Assembly: GCA_017472665.1 (NCBI GenBank)
Contig: JAFUOS010000020.1
Coordinates: 1-64,000, forward strand
DNA from: Tyzzerella sp.
Lineage (GTDB): Bacteria > Bacillota > Clostridia > Lachnospirales > Lachnospiraceae
Direction: 5' to 3'
Length of the DNA stretch: 64,000 nt
In this document: positions 44,740-54,100 of the stretch, piece by piece
Layout of the letters: each line of letters begins with the position of its first letter
Position numbering within the stretch: position 1 is the first letter of the stretch
Notes under the pieces: model-generated
The model's input: only the letters and a program-made list of their open reading frames with translations
What the model was told of the DNA's origin: nothing
Database searches by the model: none
Made by a program: the position numbers and the translations under genes

Positions 44740-45117
44740 ATGAATGTCTTGATATATGGAAATGAGAGAGACAAAGAAATTATCATACAGCATATAAAGT
44801 CACAGGCCTGTATGGCTTTTCGGTTACTTCGTTTTTCACAGTCAGATGACTACGATGAATTCCTAACATTGCTCCAGAACGGTAATCCTGATCTGGTTTT
44901 TGTGACGGCAGACAATGCGGCAGGAATGGAAGGAGTCATTGCAGTAAAAAATCTATATCCACATGTTCCTGTGGTTTGGTTTTCAAATGATAAAAATTTC
45001 GTGGCGCAATCGTATAGACTGGGAGTGACCTACTTTTCGGTGAAGCCAATAGATGAAAGAATAATGAGTCTGGCGCTCGGAAGATGCCAGAGGAAGGAGG
45101 AATTTATTTATGAATAA
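44740..45117 (+). CDS. Degenerate response-regulator receiver protein
   Basis: A 125-residue single-domain protein with receiver-like secondary structure. It shows MNVLIYGNERDKEI, DLVFVTADNAAGMEG, PVVWFSNDKNF and a conserved-lysine segment YFSVKPID. The site of phosphorylation, normally aspartate after the third strand, is a threonine (LVFVT), and the N-terminal acidic pair is lost. It cannot be phosphorylated in the usual way. No output domain follows. The ATG at 44740 is 7 nt after GGAGGTG; a GTG at 44734 overlaps that site. Its end overlaps the giant surface-protein gene by 8 bp (ATGAATAA), which implies translational coupling. Confidence 0.78.
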   Translation: MNVLIYGNERDKEIIIQHIKSQACMAFRLLRFSQSDDYDEFLTLLQNGNPDLVFVTADNAAGMEGVIAVKNLYPHVPVVWFSNDKNFVAQSYRLGVTYFSVKPIDERIMSLALGRCQRKEEFIYE

Positions 45118-48100
45118 GTTCAAAGGATTTAAATTAGGAAAGGGAAAAGCGGATGTGCGCAAGATTGGCGCGGCGCTTGTGGCGACGATGCTGGTTGTGG
45201 CGATGGTGATTGGGCTGCTGCCGAATGATGCGGCACAGGTATTGGCGGCGGATAAGACGACCAATATAGAAGGCTTTTCAGCGACAATGATCGCAGACCC
45301 GGATACTTCAGAGGATAACCACATTTTCAACGGAACACCTGCTGAAGATGGAAAGATTTGGACAGATAAGTCGGTAACTACAGGTGCTATCTATGGTGTG
45401 ACATCAAAAGAAAATAATTTCTATGTGGCATTGTCAGCTATGGCACAGACTTATAATACAGTAGAAACTGGAATGTCAACAGAACAAAAGAACATCGCAT
45501 ATGATGTTGTTTTTGTATTGGATTTTTCAGGAAGTATGAATGATTCCAGCGGCGGCACACGTAAGGCTCTGTCGATGGTAAATGCCTTGAATCCGGCAAT
45601 CGTTACTTTGATGGAAAATGCACAAAGCCGAATTGCAGTTGTAGGATATGCAGGAAGTGATGTAAGTACATCTAGTGCAACTACTTTGTTGAGCTTGGAT
45701 CACTATAATACAACATCAACAAATGATAATAATGAAAAAATTTATTTCCAATATTCTAATAATACCATTAGTACAGTCAGCGGAGTGACTAACAGCAATA
45801 ATCAGACACAAACTGTTAGCAAACAGGTAAATGGAGGTACTCCTACTCAGAGGGGTATTTATCGTGGTATGGACATTCTGCAGCAAGCAGCATCAAATGC
45901 GACGGATGCAGATAAAGTGACACGTGTTCCTATTATAGTACTACTTACAGATGGTGCGGCTGGAAGTGCAAGAAGTAATTATACGACTCTTTCAGGCGGT
46001 ACTTTCTATGAAGGTGATGCAAATAATGGTGATGATGATGCTGAAGTAGGTGCTTACACTGTTTTAACAGCAAATTATGCGAAGGATACCGTTGCAGCTG
46101 CATACAAGGCTGTATATGATTACAGTGGTATCAGCAACGCTTCGATTGCTAAGTTTTATACAATTGGATTAGGTATTACAGAAAATAGCTGGACACACTT
46201 TATGTTGAATCCAGGAGCGTCGATTACTGCTACAGGCAATAATAAAACTATAATAGATGACATGAAGACCATTTTGACAAAAGATACCACATATGGCTCG
46301 GACTATGCGTATTCAGATTACTACAAAGGTGGCAGCATGACTGAGGAAGAGTTAAAGACAGTATTTCAAAATATTGTTGATTCTTTACAAGTAACTCCAC
46401 AGGTGACATCTACGGTTAATGACCCGGTTGCAACTGAGTTAAGTGGTAGCGCAACAGGAACTGTAAAATTTACAGATTATCTTGGATATAAAATGGAGTT
46501 AAAAGGCGACCATCAGTACCTCCGTTATGGCGGTGTAAACTATCGATTTGATAAACAAAACGATGGTTTCTATAAGTTCAGTGGATACGATCAAGCTGGA
46601 AATGCCGTAACAGGTCCGGTTATTACAAAAAATGATATTACATATACATTGGCAAATGTGACATTTAAAGCAGAATGGACGGAAGAAGAATATAATGACC
46701 AGAATGGATACTGGAAGATTACATGGGAGTTCCCAAGTGCATTGCTTCCAACATATTCACGTCTCAATGATTATGATAATACAGACCTTGACCCGATTCG
46801 TATGTTATATGAAGTGGGTCTTACAGAAGATGTTGATTTACAAAAGGATAGTTTGAAGATTACTGAAGCTGGAAAATTGGCTTCTGATTCGGATGTGGTT
46901 GCACAGTATGTGTTCCATACAAATCTGTATGATTATACAAACTCAAAGGCAATGACATGGTCTGAATATACACCAGCTGCAGATAATCCATTCTATTACG
47001 AAACAGGGTATACAACAGATAGTTCCATAGCTGGAACAGAAACTCCATATATCAGACTTGATATGACTATCGGTGGTACTCAGCAGGAAACCAAGCAAGC
47101 AACTGCAGATGTTCAATTAAACAATATTTCATTAAATCTGTCTGATGCTAAAGCGACATTCTATTATGATGGTGTACAATACACTGTAGACTTGAGTGGT
47201 GATGAAACGGATGGTGCTATTTGGAGCGGTGAAGTTTCAATTCCTGTGAGAGGCTATACGGCTGATGGTCAGGAAGTTTCGGTAAATGTTGCTGCACGTA
47301 TTGAGGCAACATATGTGGATGTTCGCCGTAATGATTATCTAGATCTCTCAAAAGTTACTATCAAAGGAACAGAGGCAACAATAAGTGGTGACAGAAATAA
47401 TGGATGGAGCGCAGACTTAGAAAATTTTGTTGTTGGCACAGTAAGTGGAGATACTGGTGATGCCCAAGAAGAAATTGTTTCTGTATACATGGAATTAAAA
47501 GGAAATGAAACAGACGGATACTATGTAGAGGATGCAAATGGCAACAAAATTGCAGTTACAAAAGATGGTAACAACTACAAAGTCGTATTAGGTGATACAA
47601 CATATTATAGCAGCGTCTATTACAAATACGCTGATGGAACAACTAGTTATGTAGAAAAAGATTTGGCAAAAGGTACGATTGCAAGATCCTTAGTTGGTCA
47701 ATTTAAGATTGATCAATCAAAAGGAACAATGACTGCCGATAATTTTGCAGATATTTTCACTTACTATGCTTCAAACGGAGCGGAATATCCTGCAACAAGA
47801 ATTACATACCCAGATGGAACGTATTGGGGAGAAGAAGCGGATCCAAACGCTGTTTTACCGCCAAAGGGAACCTTCAAGGTATGTGTGGATGACATTTGGA
47901 ATGGTCTTACCGATGTAAATGGTGACAAAATGATTATCCATTTTGACTTTATCATAGAGGAACAAACTTTGGAAGGTGGCGGAACCAGATATGTAGTTCT
48001 TGACTGCTCATATTATGAAGCACCAAGTGCAGATGGAAACACATACGCAGTAGATGTTGTTGTTTCAGACACACCGGAAATCGATGAAGAAAAGAATTAT

Positions 48101-51100
48101 TTGTATGATGTTTCTTACACGATTGAAAGTACACATGCATCAGGAGCAGCTAATGTAACACAGACGGACCCACATTTCTTCCACTCACATTTTACAAGTG
48201 GACACATGCAAGTGCTTTTAGGAAATAACGGACGTGTGGCAGTGGATATTAATACAGCATATGAAAAGGCGATTACTGCAGAGAAAGAATGGTATGACAG
48301 ATTAGGAAACAAACTGGATGTGACTAGTGATGCATTGAAAGATGTTAGTGTTACAGTAGGGCTCTATCAGCAATATTCTTATACAGGAAAAGATGCAGAT
48401 AATAATGAAGTAGAATATTCGCAGGAAGGTACAAATGGTGTTCCGTTTGCAACTGTAGTATTGAATCAGGCAAACAACTTTACTTATACATGGGAAACGC
48501 CTACACTTCCAAAATACTTGGTTGATGATAATGGGGATTACAGACTGGATAAGAATAATAGTAAAGTAGAAGTTACTTATGTGGTTGATGAAGTAGAGGG
48601 TGCAACTGGTTGGACATTGTCAACAATAGTAAATAACTCAACAGATGATAAAGATATATTTACTTTACATAATGTTCCATTGACTGAGTTTAGTCCAAGT
48701 GTACAAAAAGTATGGACGGATGGCGCACCTGATGGATATAAGGTTAAGATGGAATTATTGGCAAATGGAGTGCCAGTAACAGAAGAAAAGAAACTGGATG
48801 CAGAGCATATTATTGTTGCTGAATTAAAACAGGAAAATGCGGATGGGAATGCTGAATTGAAAGTTACCTTTGGTGGCGATAGTAATGTCGAAAATTCTCC
48901 ACAGACAGTTTTAATTAAAGACTTCGGAGGAGACCAGACTGTAAGTAAGGATTATACATTCATTTATAGAGGTGAAGATGGAAACGGTTTTGGTGGTGAA
49001 GCAGGTACAGGAACCCATGCAGAATATGCAACGGTTAAAATTACAGTCTCTAATACTGGTGGTGCCAAACTGAGCATTGCAAATGCAACTGTATCTTATC
49101 ATTATACGGATTTAACAACAAAAGAACCTGCGGAAGCTATTTTGGAAACATATCGTACAAAGAGCGAAGAAACAGATACAACCAAAACATCTACGTTCTT
49201 GATGTATTTTACTACTCAAGAAAAGGCAGAGGTTATTTTGGACGGAGTTGTAGATACGGAAGAAACAAAGGCTTGGTACAACAAGTTGGATAAATGGAAT
49301 CTTCCAATGCTCGATGCAGACAAGAAGGTAATTACTTATTCTGTTCGTGAAACGTTATTAGTGCCATTTGAAGAAAGTATGAACATAGGTGAAAGACAAA
49401 CCGAGACAATAGACGGAGTAGACTATGTTTTATGCCTAGTTAAAAATGGATTAATCATTGTTCCACAGGCAGATGGAAGCGAAAAAGTATTTAAGTCTAC
49501 CATCACAAATACAGAAGATTATCAGTTCACAGTAACAAATGACGAAGCTGTGACAAGTATTACTGCTGAGAAAGTATGGGTTGACAATAACAATGCATAC
49601 GGAACAAGACCAGATAAGATTACTTTTAAGTTAAAAGCAGATGGTAATGTAGTAGGCGGTAAGGATATTGTAGTTGAACCAGGCACAGGCATTTGGAATG
49701 GAACTGCAAAAGCAGAATGGACAGATCTTCCTGTATACGATACAGAAACAGGTGAAGAGATTACTTATACAGTAGAAGAAGTAATGGGAACACTTCCAAC
49801 TTCAGATGAGTATGAGGTGAAAGTAGAAGCAGATCCAGATAATGCTCAGAACTTTATTGTAACAAATAGTCTCTATGCATCTACATCTATGGAAGTAGAG
49901 AAAGTATGGATCGACAATAATAATAATTATGGAACAAGACCAGACAATATTTACATGGTATTGTACCGTAGAGTAGATGGTACAGATGTGGAAGAAATAG
50001 TACCAGATGCAGTCGTTATCACATTAACAAGCAATGGTTTGGAAGGTAAGTGGGAAAACCTTGCGAAGTATAATGAAAAAGGCAAGAAATATTTCTACTC
50101 TGTAAAAGAATATGAAAGCCTTACGGCGAGAAACGTAGAAGGTGTAAGTGGTTACAAAGATGTATCTGCAGTTGGCGATAAGACAGAAACATCTTACAAG
50201 TTTACAAACCAACTGGATGATGGCGCGATTTCAAAGACAGTTACAAAAGAATGGAAGGATAAAGCGTTAGAAAGTACTCGTCCGACAAACGTGACAGTCG
50301 TATTAAGCGGAACGATAACTGTTGGAGGAGAAGAAAAAGCAGTTGATTTAACTGCCTATAATCCAACACAAATATTAACTTCACCATGGAGTTATACATG
50401 GGAGAACCTTCCAGAATACTCTGGTGGTTACAAGATTGATTATACAATCACAGAAACAAAAGTCGGAAATACTGGCGTAGCAGATAATAAAGCAGGCAAT
50501 TATGTAGTTTCTGTTCAAGATGATGGAGTGGGAAATGATTTTGTTGTAACAAATACTCTGACAGGAGAAACTACTGTAACTGTAAAGAAAGAATGGAAAG
50601 ATACACCAGAAGGATTTGTAATTCCAACTGTAACATTTGATATTTACAACAGATATGGTGGAAAACAAGATGCTACATTAACAGTTACAGAAGACAATCC
50701 GGAAGATAGTGCAACACTTCCGAAGTACAATGCAGATGGCGATACAATTTATTATACAGTTGTAGAACAGCCAATACTGGATGGTACAAATTACAAGATT
50801 GATTCCGTGGTAGGAAGCAATGAAGGTACAGATGGTAACTTCTATTACAACGCAGTAAATACTTATGTACAATTAGTTCAAGATATTAGCGGAACTAAGA
50901 CATGGGTTGGCGTGACTGGAGAGAATATTCCAGAAGCAATCACAATCAAACTTTATCGTCAAGCTGGCGACGGAGAGAAAGTAGAAGTAACTGACGTAAC
51001 ACCTACATGGAAGAATACAGATAGCACTATATGGACATATACTTATACAGGTTTACCAATCTATGAAAATGATGATACGACAAAACCGTATACTTATAGT

Positions 51101-54100
51101 GTAGAAGAAACAGGAATCGACGGAACTGCAGTTGCAGATACAGATTATACAGCTACAAAAGACGGTGATTTGAATATCATCAATACATTGGGCGGAACTG
51201 TAGATGGTGTAAACCTTAAAGGAACAAAGCAGTGGTATGGTGTGACATCAGGAAACGTACCAGACAGTATTCAAGTACAATTAATGAGAAGTGTTTCTGG
51301 TGGAGCATTAGAAGCAGCGGTAGATACAGATGGAAAGAGCGTTGGAATCACTGTTTCGAAATCAAGTCAATCGGAAGAGATGTCATGGAACTATGACTTT
51401 AGTGGCGTTACACTTCCGAAATATGACGCAAATGGTAATGAGTATACTTATTCTGTAAAAGAAATTAGTGTAACAGCAGGCAGCACAACAAGACCGGTTG
51501 TTTACCCAGTTGTAAGTCCAACAAGCGGAACAGTAGGCGATTATACTGTGGCATTGAATGGAATGAATATTACCAACACTCTTAAAGGTGGAACGGCTAA
51601 AGACTTAACAGTCACATTCCCAATGATAAAAGAATGGATTACTACAGAAGGATACAGCATACCAAACAGTATTACAGTGAAATTAACAGGTAGTGGTGTT
51701 GCGCAAATCACGGAAACTAAACAGTTAACTTCAACTACAGAGGGAGTAACAATAGAGGGAAATGTTTGGAAGTATACCTTTAAGAATCTCCGCAAGTATA
51801 CAGATAATGGTATTACTGAATATGTATACAGTATAGAAGAAACATATGTTGGAGATACTGCGGTACAAAATGGTGTAGCAGGCGAATGGCATGTAAGTAT
51901 GCCAGATAAAGATTTGATTATCAATAGCCATGATGTTGACCTTGTTAACATTACTGTTAATAAGAAATGGGCTGGCGTAACTGGTAACAATATTCCTGAT
52001 TCTATCCAGATACAGCTTTATCAAAATGGTGTGAAATTTGGTGTTCCAACAACTTTAACTAAAACGGCTTGTGCGACTGACGATGAAACCACATGGAGTT
52101 ATACTTTTACAGGACTTCCAAAGAGCTCTGATGGAACGGTTGAGAATCAATATGTTTATACTGTGAAAGAACTTAGTGTTACAGCAGGAGCAGATACAGA
52201 AACTGTTGATGAGCAAAATAATACAGTAGGAGATTATACTGTAAGTTATAGTGCAGATAGTCTTACAATTACAAATACTCTGAATGCAGGTGACAATAAA
52301 GTTAAAACTACTTATCCTGTAACCAAGAACTGGATCAATGCGGATGGTCAAATTCCAGACAGCATTACAATTCAGTTGATGCAGAGTGGTGTAGATGCCA
52401 AATCAAAAGATCTGACAAACGCTAATGCTGTTTCAGGTAATGATGCGCAGTGGCAATACACATTTACAGGTCTCCGCAAATATACAGACAATGGTATTTC
52501 CAAGTATGTATATACAGCAAAAGAGACTAAGATTGAAACCATAAATGTAGAAACAAAAGATGGTCAGTTAAAAGCAGGTGACTTCTTTGTAACTTACACA
52601 CAACAGAACAAAGATGCAACAATTATCAACAACCGTTTAGCAACTGTAAATGTAGATAAAGAATTAATCGACTATCCAGTTGAAAAAGTTTGGTTAGATA
52701 AAGATGGCAATCCATTAACTGAAAACTTGCCAGAAACCATCACGGTACAGTTGTATCAAGACGATGCAGCATATGGAGCTCCATATACATTTACGACAGA
52801 TGATATTGCAAATAACTGGAAGCATGTATTCACAGATTTACGCAAATATCAAGACGATGGTTTGACAGAATATGAATATAGCGTACAAGAAATAAAAATT
52901 GATGATACAGAAGTAGTAGGTGATGAAGCTGGAGCATTTGCTGTGACATATGCGGATGGCAAAATCACAAACAAACTTACTGGTGCGACAACAAAAGATG
53001 TAACGATTACAAAGGAATGGGTTGATGTAACTGGAGAAAATATTCCTGACTCTATCCAGATACAACTTTACCAGAATGGTAAAAAATTCGATGATCCAAC
53101 AACTTTGACAAAACCAACAACTGGCGATGCAACTACATGGACCTACACATTCGAGGATATGCCGATTTACACTGATGGCGTTAAAGAAATCGAATATACA
53201 GTAAAAGAAATTAGTGTGACTGCAGGTGATACAACTGCAAATGTTGTATATACAGACAGTACAAACGGAACTGTAGGAGATTACATTGTTAAACTGAATG
53301 GTCTTAATATTACAAATACCTTAAAACAAGGTGATGACAAAGACTTAACAGTAGAATATCCTGTAATCAAGAAATGGGATGTCCCAACAGGAGCAACACT
53401 TCCGGCAAGCATTACTGTACAATTGTATCGAGATAATGCAGCGTATAAAGACCCATATACATTTACCGCGGAAGATATTGCAAACAACTGGAAACATGTA
53501 TTCACAAACTTGCGTAAATACACTGACAATGGTATTTCAGAATATCAATATAGTGTAAAAGAAACAAAAGTTGATAATTATGAAGTAACTGATGGAAAAG
53601 TTGGTGCATATACCGTAACAGTAGACGGCAACGTTATTACCAATAAGTTATCTGATAACTCAACTGATTTGTTGACAGAGATCACTGTTACTAAGGAGTG
53701 GGAAAATGTAAACACCAATAACATGCCTAGTGCTATCAAAGTTCATTTGTACAGAGACGGCGAACCATATGGTATCGTTACTCAGATAAGTGGAACTGGA
53801 ACCACATGGACTCATACATTTAAACATCTTCCAAAATACTCTGATGGTGTAACACCTTCTGTATATACAGTAAAAGAGTTAAGCATTCATGCTGGTGAAG
53901 ATTCAGAAACAGTTGTTTACACAACAGATACAAAAGGAACTGCAGGAGATTATGATGTAACTCTGGATCAAGATAAGCTGACTATTAAAAATACATTGAA
54001 ACAGGATGACGATAAGGATAAGACAGTAGATATACCATTTACAAAACTTTGGAGAAAAGCAGATGGTACTGCAATGACAGAAAATCTCCCAACAGAGATT

